Position numbers and translations under genes: made by a program. The notes beneath the pieces are model-generated. The model searched no databases. It had not been told where the DNA came from and was given only the letters and a program-made list of their open reading frames with translations. A DNA stretch of 25,252 nucleotides, taken from the NCBI GenBank assembly GCA_955652585.1, contig CATPBF010000008.1, positions 1 to 25,252 on the forward strand. The letters are read 5' to 3'. Shown here piece after piece: positions 18,525 to 25,252 of this stretch. This stretch comes from Candidatus Dormiibacterota bacterium. GTDB taxonomy: Bacteria; Chloroflexota; Dormibacteria; Dormibacterales; Dormibacteraceae. The number at the start of each line of letters is the position of its first letter. Position 1 is the stretch's first letter.

Positions 18525-19652
18525 TTATCTCAGGAGGCTTTCGTAACCAGCGATGGTCTGGCGCGCTGCCTTGCGCCAGCCGAACCCCTTCGCGCGCTCG
18601 AACCCAGAGCGGCGGGCGCGAGCCGGGTCTCGAGACAGGGCCGCGGCGGCTCGGCCGAGGGCGTCGGCGTCACCGTCCGTGACCAGCTCGCCAGCTCTGC
18701 CCACGACCTCGGGCAGGCTGGAGTTCCGGAACGCCGCCACCGGGCACCCGCACGCCATCGCCTCGAGGCAGGGCAGCCCGAAACCCTCGTAGCGGCTGGG
18801 GAACAACAGGCAGCCCGCGGCGGCGTAGAGGTCGGCCAGCTCCGCGTCGTCGACATGGCCGAGCTTGTGGGCCGCGCCCATGCTGTGGGGGGCCTGGCGG
18901 CCGGGGATGCCGGCGATCACCAGCTCGAGGTTGGGGCTGGACGACTTGGCCGCCGCCCACGCGCGCAGGAGTGCTTGGGGATCCTTGCGCGCGTCGAGCG
19001 CGCCCACGAACAGCAGGTACCCAGGCTGCAGGCCCCATCGGCGGCGGACGCGGTCGGCCGCGCCTGGTCTCGGCTTGAACTCGTCGCCGGCCGCTTCGGG
19101 CACGATCAGAATGCGCTTGCGGTTGACCTTGCTCAGGCGGACAGCGTCGTCCGCGGTCGCCTGCGAGACGGCGAGCACGAGGTCTGCGCGCCGCAGCAGC
19201 CGCCTCCCGAGCCAGAAGCGGAAACGCTCGCCCCGCATCGCCGGGCCACCCCAGGCCCAGGGGATGAGGTCATGGAGCGTGACGGCCAGAGGTACCGGAG
19301 ACCGGCCGGGCAGCCTTAGGTCGATGGCGTGGTACACGTCGGGAGCGATGCGCGCAAGGTCGGATCCGAGCGCGACCGCTTCTTCGTAAGCGGCGAGCTG
19401 CCCGCGGTACCGCCGCCGCGACGACCCCAGCCGGTACTCGCCGACCGGCAGCGGGGGCACCGGCAGGCCTGAGTCGAGCAGAAGGGTCAGATTGGCATCG
19501 AAGCCTTCCGCGATGAGGCCGCGGAGGATGCCGTTGGCATAGGATCCGACGCCTCGTTTGGCACTCGGGCCCTGAAGCGGGCGCATGTCGAGAAGGACAC
19601 GGGGGCCCGACCCGCGACCCCCGGCGCGTCGTGTGGTTTCGGTTCGGCTCAA
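18525..19652 (-). CDS. Glycosyltransferase family 4 (GT-B fold)
   Basis: The protein has 375 residues and is a retaining glycosyltransferase of the GT4 class, cytoplasmic or peripheral at the membrane. The N-terminal domain has RVLLDMRPLQGPSAKRGVGS, with the acceptor-side glycine loop. TLHDLIPWAW and LAVSQATADD follow. The C-terminal donor domain starts with YLLFVGALDARKDPQALL and has the diagnostic FPSRYEGFGLPCLEAMACGC, whose two Glu residues flank the nucleotide-sugar site. Its start is TTG (19652-19650). It is the first gene of the long minus-strand series and sits ten bases before ugd. Only 44 bases separate it from the divergent dehydrogenase gene. The donor could be GDP-mannose, UDP-xylose or UDP-glucuronate made by its neighbours; sequence alone cannot decide. 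Confidence 0.92.
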   Translation of the reverse strand: MSRTETTRRAGGRGSGPRVLLDMRPLQGPSAKRGVGSYANGILRGLIAEGFDANLTLLLDSGLPVPPLPVGEYRLGSSRRRYRGQLAAYEEAVALGSDLARIAPDVYHAIDLRLPGRSPVPLAVTLHDLIPWAWGGPAMRGERFRFWLGRRLLRRADLVLAVSQATADDAVRLSKVNRKRILIVPEAAGDEFKPRPGAADRVRRRWGLQPGYLLFVGALDARKDPQALLRAWAAAKSSSPNLELVIAGIPGRQAPHSMGAAHKLGHVDDAELADLYAAAGCLLFPSRYEGFGLPCLEAMACGCPVAAFRNSSLPEVVGRAGELVTDGDADALGRAAAALSRDPARARRSGFERAKGFGWRKAARQTIAGYESLLR

Positions 19653-19681
19653 GATCGGGCTGAGGTCAAGGGTCTAGCCAT

Positions 19682-19697
19682 CATAATTTGGCGCCCA
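19682..19697 (+). promoter_or_regulatory. Candidate -10 element giving a leaderless transcript
   Basis: CATAAT at 19682-19687 matches five of six bases of the -10 consensus and lies nine bases before the ATG at 19697. A transcription start at the normal distance would fall on or next to the A of that ATG. No Shine-Dalgarno sequence precedes the ATG, which fits a leaderless mRNA. The -35 region is weak (CTGAGG at 19660). The divergent gap is only 44 bases. Confidence 0.35.
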
Positions 19698-20884
19698 TGG
19701 AACCACTTGATGTCGTCGTCGTCGGCGGGTGCGGCCACGTCGGGCTGCCGCTCGCGCTCTCGCTGGCCGAAAGCGGCTATCGCGTGGGCATCGATGACAT
19801 CGACACGGCCAAGATCGAGCAGGTCCGATCGGGCAGCGTACCGTTCCTCGAGAACGGGGCCGAGGAGTTGCTGAGGAAGCTCCTCCCGACCGGTCGCCTC
19901 CAGCTCGCCGCAGATCCCGGCATGCTCCAGCGGACCAGCATCGTGATCCTGGTCATCGGGACGCCGATCGACGAGTTCATGAACCCGTCGGTACGCATAT
20001 TCGATCGCGTGGTTGACGACCTGATTCCGCATCTCCGCGACGGCTCTCTGGTCGTGCTGCGGTCCACCGTGTACCCGAGCACGACCGAGTCGGTGGAGCG
20101 CAGGCTCCGCGCGGCAGGCATCGACGCCGAGGTCGTGTTCTGCCCGGAGCGCATCGCCGAGGGCCATGCGCTTGAAGAAATACGCAGCCTGCCCCAGCTG
20201 GTCGGCGCGTCGACCGATAGCGCTTTCGAGAAGACGAGCAAGCTTTTCGAGCGCCTGGGCGTGAAGGTCGTGCGCACCACGCCCATGGAGGCCGAGCTGG
20301 CGAAGCTGCTCACCAACACCTGGCGCTATATGAAGTTCGCCATCGCGAACCAGTTCTTCCAGATCGTCCACCGGTCCGGCCTCGACTACAACCGCGTGCT
20401 GGACGCCATCCGCAACGACTACCCGCGCGCCGCGGACCTTCCGGGACCTGGTTTCGCGGCCGGTCCTTGCCTGCTCAAAGACACCATGCAGCTGTCGGCG
20501 TTCACGCCCGACCATTTCCCGATGGGCCAGGCCGCGATGCAGATCAACGAGGGCCTGCCCAACTACATCGTCGACACGCTCAACTCGCGCCGGCCCCTTT
20601 CGGGCCGCACCATCGGCATCCTCGGGATGGCGTTCAAGGGCGAGTCGGATGATCCCCGAGCATCCCTGAGCTACAAGTTGCGCAAGCTGGCCGCGTTCAA
20701 AGGCGCCCGCGTGCTCTGCACCGACCCCTACATCCACGACGAGTCGTTCCTGCCGCTAGACCGTGTCTTGAAGGAAGCCGAGCTGCTCGTCATCGCGGCA
20801 CCGCACCACGCCTACCGAAAGCTCGACCTCAAGGATCGCGACGTGGTCGACGTCTGGGGCATCACCGGCCCCATCCGACTCTGA
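19697..20884 (+). CDS. UDP-glucose/GDP-mannose dehydrogenase family protein (nucleotide-sugar dehydrogenase)
   Basis: The protein has 395 residues from ATG 19697; TTG at 19688 would add three. It should oxidise C6 of a nucleotide sugar to the uronic acid using NAD. The Rossmann motif is VVVGGCGHVGLPLA. IGTPIDEFMNP, LRSTVYPSTTE, FCPERIAEGHA and AELAKLLTNTWRYMKFAI follow. The catalytic loop GPGFAAGPCLLKD carries Cys258, Lys261 and Asp262. These features resemble WecC/WbpA-type dehydrogenases acting on UDP-N-acetylhexosamines more than Ugd. Unlike the ugd of this window it has no intein at the corresponding cysteine. Its stop overlaps the next gene in CTGA. The substrate is inferred only to family level. 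Confidence 0.92.
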   Translation: MEPLDVVVVGGCGHVGLPLALSLAESGYRVGIDDIDTAKIEQVRSGSVPFLENGAEELLRKLLPTGRLQLAADPGMLQRTSIVILVIGTPIDEFMNPSVRIFDRVVDDLIPHLRDGSLVVLRSTVYPSTTESVERRLRAAGIDAEVVFCPERIAEGHALEEIRSLPQLVGASTDSAFEKTSKLFERLGVKVVRTTPMEAELAKLLTNTWRYMKFAIANQFFQIVHRSGLDYNRVLDAIRNDYPRAADLPGPGFAAGPCLLKDTMQLSAFTPDHFPMGQAAMQINEGLPNYIVDTLNSRRPLSGRTIGILGMAFKGESDDPRASLSYKLRKLAAFKGARVLCTDPYIHDESFLPLDRVLKEAELLVIAAPHHAYRKLDLKDRDVVDVWGITGPIRL

Positions 20885-21903
20885 AAGTTCTTCTGACCGG
20901 CTCGGCCGGCTTTATCGGCGGTTATCTGGTCGCCGAGCTGCTCCAGGCCGGACACGAGGTGGTCGGCGTGGACAACTTCAGCAAGTACGGCCCCGTGCGG
21001 CGCGGCCACGACGACGACCCTCGGTACCGGCTCGTCGAGGGGGACGCCAAGGACGCCAAGCTGCTCACCGAGCTCGCCATCGACTGCGACCACGTTGTGG
21101 CCGGCGCGGCCATGATCGGCGGAATCTCCTACTTCCACGAGTTCGCGTACGACCTGCTGGCCGAGAACGAACGCATCTCCGCCGCGACTTTCGATGCCGC
21201 GGTCGCAGCCCACCGCAGCGGGCGGCTGGAGCGGATCACCGTGATCTCCAGCAGCATGGTGTTCGAGTCGTCTGAGGTCTTCCCAACTCCCGAGGGCGCC
21301 GAGCTCGCGAGCCCGCCGCCGCGATCCACGTATGGCTTTCAAAAGCTCGCTACGGAGTACTTCGCGCGCGGCGCCCACGAGCAGCACAGCCTCCCCTACA
21401 CGATCGTCCGGCCGTTCAACTGCGTCGGCATCGGCGAGCGCCGCGCCCTCCGCGACCACGACGTCAAGAGCGGCAACGTCAAGCTCGCGATGAGCCACGT
21501 GGTCCCGGACCTGTGCCAGAAGGTGCTCAAGGGCCAGGACCCTCTTCGCATCCTGGGCGATGGCAGCCAGGTCCGTCACTACACATATGGCGGCGACCTG
21601 GCGCGAGGCATCCGGCTGGCCATGGAGTCACCCCGCGCGGTCAACGAGGACTTCAACCTGTCCACCGCGCAATCGACGACGGTGCGCGAGCTGGCGGAGA
21701 CGATCTGGCGCAAGGTCCACCCCGACGGCCGGCCCCTGAACCTGGTTTCCGACCCGCCCTACGAGCACGACGTGCATCGGCGCGTCCCCGACGTGAACAA
21801 GGCGCGCAACGTCCTTGGGTTCGTCGCCACGACCACGCTCGACGAGATGCTCGATGAGGTCATCCCCTGGATTCGTGAAGAGATCGAGGCGGGGCGGATC
21901 TGA
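20881..21903 (+). CDS. NAD-dependent epimerase/dehydratase (SDR), probable CTG start
   Basis: The protein has 340 residues if initiation is at CTG 20881, where CTGA overlaps the stop of the dehydrogenase gene. The first conventional codon in this frame is GTG 20959. Using it would remove KVLLTGSAGFIGGYL, the whole glycine-rich NAD loop, so the CTG start is far more credible. Other family features are VVGVDNFSKYG, the SSSMVFES catalytic-serine strand, STYGFQKLATEY with the Tyr-x-x-x-Lys pair, VRPFNCVGIGE and GDGSQVRHYTYGGDLARG. It probably epimerises or dehydrates the nucleotide sugar made by the preceding dehydrogenase. Its stop overlaps the GT2 start, again as CTGA. The exact reaction is unknown. 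Confidence 0.9.
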   Translation: MKVLLTGSAGFIGGYLVAELLQAGHEVVGVDNFSKYGPVRRGHDDDPRYRLVEGDAKDAKLLTELAIDCDHVVAGAAMIGGISYFHEFAYDLLAENERISAATFDAAVAAHRSGRLERITVISSSMVFESSEVFPTPEGAELASPPPRSTYGFQKLATEYFARGAHEQHSLPYTIVRPFNCVGIGERRALRDHDVKSGNVKLAMSHVVPDLCQKVLKGQDPLRILGDGSQVRHYTYGGDLARGIRLAMESPRAVNEDFNLSTAQSTTVRELAETIWRKVHPDGRPLNLVSDPPYEHDVHRRVPDVNKARNVLGFVATTTLDEMLDEVIPWIREEIEAGRI

Positions 21904-22631
21904 GCGATCCCACCCCACAGCCGGCCCTGAGCGTGGTCGTTCCCGTTTACAACGAGGGCGAGAACGTGGTGCCGACCCTGCGCGGCGTGGTGGAGCGGAC
22001 GCGCACACGCCCACTCGAGGTGCTGGTAGTCCACGACTTCGACGAGGACACCACGGTGCCAGTGGTCAAGCGGCTCCAGGTCGAGCTTCCCGAGCTTCAT
22101 CTGCACCGCAACGACCTCGGTCGGGGAGCCCTCAACGCATTGAAGTCGGGCCTGGCGGCGGCCCGGGCGCCGTATGTGCTGGTGACCATGGGCGACGGCT
22201 CGGATGACCCCCGCGACATCGACGCGATGTTCGCGTTGGCGCAGGGCGGCGCCGATGTTGTCGCGGGTTCGCGCTACATGAAAGGCGGCCATCAGGTTGG
22301 CGGGCCGCTGCTGAAACGAACCATGTCACGCGTCGCCGGTCTCTCGCTGCACTGGCTTGGCGGGCTACCGATCCACGACGCCACCAGCAACTACCGCCTG
22401 TATTCAAAGCGCCTTCTCCAGAGGGTCACCATCGAGTCGACCGGGGGTTTCGAGCTCGGCCTGGAGCTGACGGTCAAGGCTTATGCGCTCGGCATGCGCA
22501 TCGCGGAGGTGCCGACCACGTGGAGTGACCGCACCGCCGGCGAGAGCCGCTTCCGGCTCTGGCAGTGGCTGCCGCGCTACCTGCACTGGTACTGGCGCGG
22601 AATGGCGAGGAGATTCAGCTCCAATCGATAG
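21900..22631 (+). CDS. Glycosyltransferase family 2 (dolichol-phosphate-mannose synthase-like), probable CTG start
   Basis: The protein has 243 residues if started at CTG 21900, which sits in a CTGA overlap with the epimerase stop and gives MSDPTPQPALSVVVPVYNE, a textbook GT2 N-terminus. GTG at 21933 would shorten it by 11 residues and begin within the first beta strand. GT-A fold features are VVVPVYNEGENVV, the acidic DFDEDTT, VTMGDGSDDPRDID (metal/nucleotide site), AGSRYMKGG and DATSNYRLYSKRLL. There is no long C-terminal membrane domain, although the tail LWQWLPRYLHWYWRGMARR is amphipathic and could touch the membrane. It likely transfers a sugar to a lipid carrier or glycan. The next gene begins one base after its stop. 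Confidence 0.9.
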   Translation: MSDPTPQPALSVVVPVYNEGENVVPTLRGVVERTRTRPLEVLVVHDFDEDTTVPVVKRLQVELPELHLHRNDLGRGALNALKSGLAAARAPYVLVTMGDGSDDPRDIDAMFALAQGGADVVAGSRYMKGGHQVGGPLLKRTMSRVAGLSLHWLGGLPIHDATSNYRLYSKRLLQRVTIESTGGFELGLELTVKAYALGMRIAEVPTTWSDRTAGESRFRLWQWLPRYLHWYWRGMARRFSSNR

Positions 22632-22632
22632 G

Positions 22633-23565
22633 ATGGCGCGCATGCGTCCAATGCTCTGCGCCCTGGTCCTCGCGGCCTCGGCGTTGCTTCCGCTCTCGGC
22701 CGCCGCTGTGGTGAGCCCGTCGCCCAGCCTCGCACAAATAATGCTGCCCGCGCCAGGCGGCTACACCGGGCAGAGGTCAACCGTATTGAGCGGGAGCTTC
22801 ACCAGCCAAAACCTATCGTCAGCCTGGGGGACAAGATCCGCAGACGCCCAAAAAGCACTGGAACAGGACGGCTTCGTCGACGGCTACGGGATCGCGGTGG
22901 TCAACGAGGCGGCCCAACGCGCCCTGATCGAGTACATCGTCGCTTTCGCGGGTGGGCAGGGCGCGATGGACTGGCTTTCATTCGCCGAGGCAGGTGACAA
23001 GGCTGATCCAACCTACCAACACGCAGACTCCATCTCCGGCATCGATCCGTACTACGGAGAGCACAACGTTTACCCCAGCCACGATGTCTCCGATGCTTTT
23101 GTCTTTGTCAAGGGCAACGACCTGTTTGTCGTTGGGTTCGAATCGACACAGGATGACATTCTGAACCTGGCGATCAGCCGGGCGAAAAGCCAATACGATT
23201 CCGCCCCCAACTCATCCATTCCGCCCGCGCAGTGGCCTGAGAACTTCAAAAGCCCCGCTTCGGCGCAGGTCGGCGCGTCGCAAGACACCGCGATTGCCCT
23301 CGGCGGCCTCATCGGCGATGTAGTCATTCTCGCGCTGGTCGTCGGATTGATCGTCGCGGCGGTGGCGCTGGTCAGACGATCGCGGCCGCGCCCCACCGCG
23401 CCTGACGGTGGCACCTGGTCGACAGTACACCTGTCGCCCGACGGAGGCTACTGGTGGGACGGCCACGGTTGGAGAGACGCCGCGCACGAGGTTCCAGCGA
23501 CAGCGCAACGATCACCCGACGGCCATTTCTGGTGGGATGGCCGGCAGTGGCGACCGGTCGTCTAG
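22633..23565 (+). CDS. Membrane protein with extracytoplasmic domain and C-terminal WWDG repeats
   Basis: The protein has 310 residues; I do not recognise the family. The ATG at 22633 follows the GT2 stop by one base; a second ATG at 22642 is possible. A signal sequence (about residues 5-25, LCALVLAASALLPLSAAA) leads to a soluble region (26-218) rich in Asp, Ser and Tyr. One transmembrane helix follows (about 220-247), ending in RRSRPRPR-type positive residues, so the tail should be cytoplasmic. That tail contains two copies of a short motif: LSPDGGYWWDGHGW (267-280) and RSPDGHFWWDGRQW (293-306). This resembles the DUF2510-like tryptophan motifs common in Actinobacteria and relatives. It may couple the sugar genes to envelope sensing, which is speculation. 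It shares its stop tetramer CTAG with rmlB. Confidence 0.85.
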   Translation: MARMRPMLCALVLAASALLPLSAAAVVSPSPSLAQIMLPAPGGYTGQRSTVLSGSFTSQNLSSAWGTRSADAQKALEQDGFVDGYGIAVVNEAAQRALIEYIVAFAGGQGAMDWLSFAEAGDKADPTYQHADSISGIDPYYGEHNVYPSHDVSDAFVFVKGNDLFVVGFESTQDDILNLAISRAKSQYDSAPNSSIPPAQWPENFKSPASAQVGASQDTAIALGGLIGDVVILALVVGLIVAAVALVRRSRPRPTAPDGGTWSTVHLSPDGGYWWDGHGWRDAAHEVPATAQRSPDGHFWWDGRQWRPVV

Positions 23566-24590
23566 CTGCCAGTGCTCAGCGGGCGGTAGTTCTTCTTGTA
23601 GAACTCCCAGTACTCCCCTGACCTCAGAGGCCGCCACCAATCCGGATGATCCACGTACCACCGCACCGTCTCCTCCAACCCTTCAAGGAACGTGATGCGC
23701 GGCTCCCAGCCGAGAGCGGTGATTCGGGTCAGGTCGACGGCATAGCGGTAGTCGTGGCCTGGACGATCGGCGACATACTGGATGAGGCTCTTGGGCTTGT
23801 CCATGATCTCCAGCACTGCGTTGGCGACGTGATTCCCATCGGTCTCGACGCCTGTACCGACGTTGTAGACCCGCTCGGACAATGGCGCTTCGTGGAGCAC
23901 GAGGTCGATGGCGCGGCAATGGTCCTCGACGTGGATAAAGTCCCTGAGCGCTGAGCCGTCGTTGTAAAGCGGCAGCGGCCTCCCTTCGATCGCGTTTGTA
24001 ATCAATACCGGCACGATTTTCTCCGGGTACTGGTACGGACCGAATGTGTTCGTCCCTCGTGTCACGAGCAGCGGCATTCCGAAGCTCTCCGCGTAGGCGC
24101 GCGCGATGTGCTCGCCGCCCGCCTTGCTGGCCGAGTACGGGCTGCGCGGCTTGAGCGCATCGTCTTCGCGCGACCGTCCCTCTCGCACCTCGCCGTAAAC
24201 CTCGTCGGTGCTGACGAGCAGAAAGGCCTTGTGTGAGTGCTTCCTGGCCGCCTCGCAAAGCACGGCGGTTCCGCGCACATCGGTGTCGATGAACGCGAGG
24301 GGCTCCATAAGCGATCGATCGACGTGGGTTTCGGCAGCGAAGTTGACGATCGCGTCGACGCCGGCTGCAACCGAATCAACGAGCCGGCTGTCGCAGATGT
24401 CGCCGTGGACGAACGTGTAACCGCTGGTGCCTTCGAACTCGGCCAGGTTGGCCGGGTTGCCGGCGTAGGTCAGCTTGTCGAGCACGGTGATCTCGACCTC
24501 GGGACGTGTCTTCCTCAGCAGCCGCACGAAGTTCGAGCCGATGAAGCCGGCGCCTCCAGCCACCAAGAGACGCTTTAAAGAACGGGTCAC
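23562..24590 (-). CDS. rmlB: dTDP-glucose 4,6-dehydratase
   Basis: The protein has 342 residues and converts dTDP-glucose to dTDP-4-keto-6-deoxyglucose with bound NAD. The glycine motif is VAGGAGFIGSNFV. LDKLTYAGNPANL, NFAAETHVDRSL, the catalytic STDEVYG and the YSASKAGGEH Tyr-x-x-x-Lys pair follow. TRGTNTFGPYQYPEK and PGHDYRYAVD are RmlB hallmarks. The start is GTG (24590-24588), overlapping the rmlC stop in GTGA. The stop TAG lies in the same CTAG tetramer as the stop of the convergent membrane-protein gene. Length and motifs are normal, and its neighbours rmlC and rmlA confirm the pathway. Confidence 0.96.
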   Translation of the reverse strand: MTRSLKRLLVAGGAGFIGSNFVRLLRKTRPEVEITVLDKLTYAGNPANLAEFEGTSGYTFVHGDICDSRLVDSVAAGVDAIVNFAAETHVDRSLMEPLAFIDTDVRGTAVLCEAARKHSHKAFLLVSTDEVYGEVREGRSREDDALKPRSPYSASKAGGEHIARAYAESFGMPLLVTRGTNTFGPYQYPEKIVPVLITNAIEGRPLPLYNDGSALRDFIHVEDHCRAIDLVLHEAPLSERVYNVGTGVETDGNHVANAVLEIMDKPKSLIQYVADRPGHDYRYAVDLTRITALGWEPRITFLEGLEETVRWYVDHPDWWRPLRSGEYWEFYKKNYRPLSTGS

Positions 24591-25039
24591 TTGATCGCGG
24601 GGCCCGCCGTCCAGTCGTAGCCGATAGTCGGATCGTCGTGCGGGATCCGGCCCTCGTCGTCAGGCGCATACACGTTTGAGGTGATGTAGAGCAGGTGGCT
24701 GCTCTCGAGTGCCCGGCACCCGTGTGCGACTCCGGGCGGGATCTTCACGCACGTGGCTTGGTCGTCGCCCATCAACAGCTCCATCAGGCGACCCTTGGTC
24801 GGCGATCCGTCGCGAGTGTCGAACAGGGCCACCTTCAGGGCCCCGATGACGTACCACCAGTCCGTCTGCTGCTTGTGAATGTGCCACGCCTTGGTCGCGC
24901 CCGGGTGCATCAGCGAGTGGCTCCACTGGCCGAAGTGGTCGAAGAAACCGTCGGTCTCGCGGATCACCTCGCGGAAGAACCCACGCTCGTCGGCGTGCGT
25001 GACCAGCTCCTTCACGACCACGCCTTCGATTTCGCTCAC
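24587..25039 (-). CDS. rmlC: dTDP-4-dehydrorhamnose 3,5-epimerase-like cupin
   Basis: The protein has 150 residues, shorter than the usual 180-200 of RmlC. It shares the order ELVTHADERGFFREV, then HIHKQQTDWWYVIGALKVAL, then VKIPPGVAHGCRAL, then the C-terminal NVYAPDDEGRIPHDDPTIGY. The canonical RmlC motif (RGxHxQ) is here KAWHIHKQQ, so the substrate or stereochemistry could differ: a single-carbon epimerase or ketoisomerase-like member is possible. Position between rmlA and rmlB supports a dTDP-4-keto-6-deoxysugar substrate. The GTG start (25039-25037) overlaps the rmlA stop (GTGA), and its own stop overlaps the rmlB start (GTGA). No rmlD is in the window. Confidence 0.8.
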   Translation of the reverse strand: MSEIEGVVVKELVTHADERGFFREVIRETDGFFDHFGQWSHSLMHPGATKAWHIHKQQTDWWYVIGALKVALFDTRDGSPTKGRLMELLMGDDQATCVKIPPGVAHGCRALESSHLLYITSNVYAPDDEGRIPHDDPTIGYDWTAGPAIK

Positions 25040-25252
25040 GTTTCGCGATTCACCCCATGACCGCGCACGAAGTCGTTGACCAGGTAATAAGCCTCAATCG
25101 ACTCCCCCGCGTCCCCCCAGAAGCCATCGAGCACGTCGTACTCCATGAGCCCGCGGTCCACATACCAGTTGTTGACGTCGGTGATTTCCAGCTCGCCCCG
25201 GCCTGACGGCTTGAGGTTTGGCAGCACGTCCCACACCGTCTCGTCATAGAAA
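25036..25252 (-). CDS. rmlA: Glucose-1-phosphate thymidylyltransferase, C-terminal part (cut by window edge)
   Basis: The frame stays open to the right edge: codons before the GTG at 25236 read FYDETV, so the gene continues beyond 25252. The visible 71 or so residues include LKPSGRGELEITDVNNWYV and FWGDAGESIEAYYLVNDF. These correspond to the conserved ARGELEITD and W-x-DAGT/S-xESL segments at the end of RmlA nucleotidyltransferases, which make dTDP-glucose from glucose-1-phosphate and dTTP. Its stop overlaps the rmlC start by four bases. The N-terminal catalytic part is outside the window, so the substrate is judged from the tail and the adjacent rmlC and rmlB. Confidence 0.87.
   Translation of the reverse strand, partial: FYDETVWDVLPNLKPSGRGELEITDVNNWYVDRGLMEYDVLDGFWGDAGESIEAYYLVNDFVRGHGVNRET

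Noticed and set aside
19649..20737. Minus-strand open frame (362 codons) opposite the nucleotide-sugar dehydrogenase
   Set aside because: It is a shadow of a gene with intact Rossmann and catalytic motifs on the other strand.

Overview
This is a GC-rich bacterial chromosomal window (about 60% or more G+C by eye) with compact operons, many GTG and TTG starts, Leu/Val/Ile-type ABC transport lipoproteins, and a C-terminal SPDG-x-(Y/F)WWDG repeat of the kind seen in Actinobacteria, Chloroflexota and Dormibacterota-like soil lineages. I infer a Gram-positive-like or Terrabacteria-type organism. There is no rRNA gene here to settle it, and I see no phage, transposase, tRNA or CRISPR.

Left part (1-7021). 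The 5' end of a TPR-type gene runs off the left edge on the minus strand. Divergent from it is a complete branched-chain-amino-acid-type ABC uptake system on the plus strand. It comprises two tandem paralogous substrate-binding lipoproteins, a strong intercistronic hairpin, then livH-livM-livG-livF with 4-base stop/start overlaps.

Middle part (7026-19652, all minus strand). Read in transcription order, the genes are: GT4 glycosyltransferase, UDP-glucose dehydrogenase (ugd) interrupted by an intein, UDP-glucuronate decarboxylase (uxs), adenine phosphoribosyltransferase (apt), S-adenosylhomocysteine hydrolase (ahcY), a patatin-like lipase, SAM synthetase (metK), mannose-1-phosphate guanylyltransferase (manC), phosphohexomutase, a cupin-type mannose-6-phosphate isomerase, and a polytopic membrane protein. 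This couples nucleotide-sugar supply (UDP-GlcA, UDP-Xyl, GDP-Man) to the activated methyl cycle (metK, ahcY, apt). The block is probably broken into two transcripts near 12150-12180.

Right part (19697-25252). A plus-strand group encodes a second nucleotide-sugar dehydrogenase, an NAD-dependent epimerase, a GT2 glycosyltransferase and a one-pass membrane protein. It converges on a minus-strand rmlA(partial)-rmlC-rmlB group for dTDP-sugar synthesis. Overall the right two thirds look like a surface-polysaccharide precursor island.

Two observations stand out. (1) Ugd carries a full-length intein of about 451 residues with a LAGLIDADG endonuclease. It is inserted exactly before the catalytic cysteine of the GGSC-FPKD active site, so the enzyme should be inactive until spliced. 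(2) Two consecutive genes (the epimerase at 20881 and GT2 at 21900) appear to start with CTG inside a CTGA stop/start overlap. Starting at the first conventional codon would delete the Rossmann glycine motif of the epimerase. A third possible CTG start lies behind a strong Shine-Dalgarno sequence upstream of livH.
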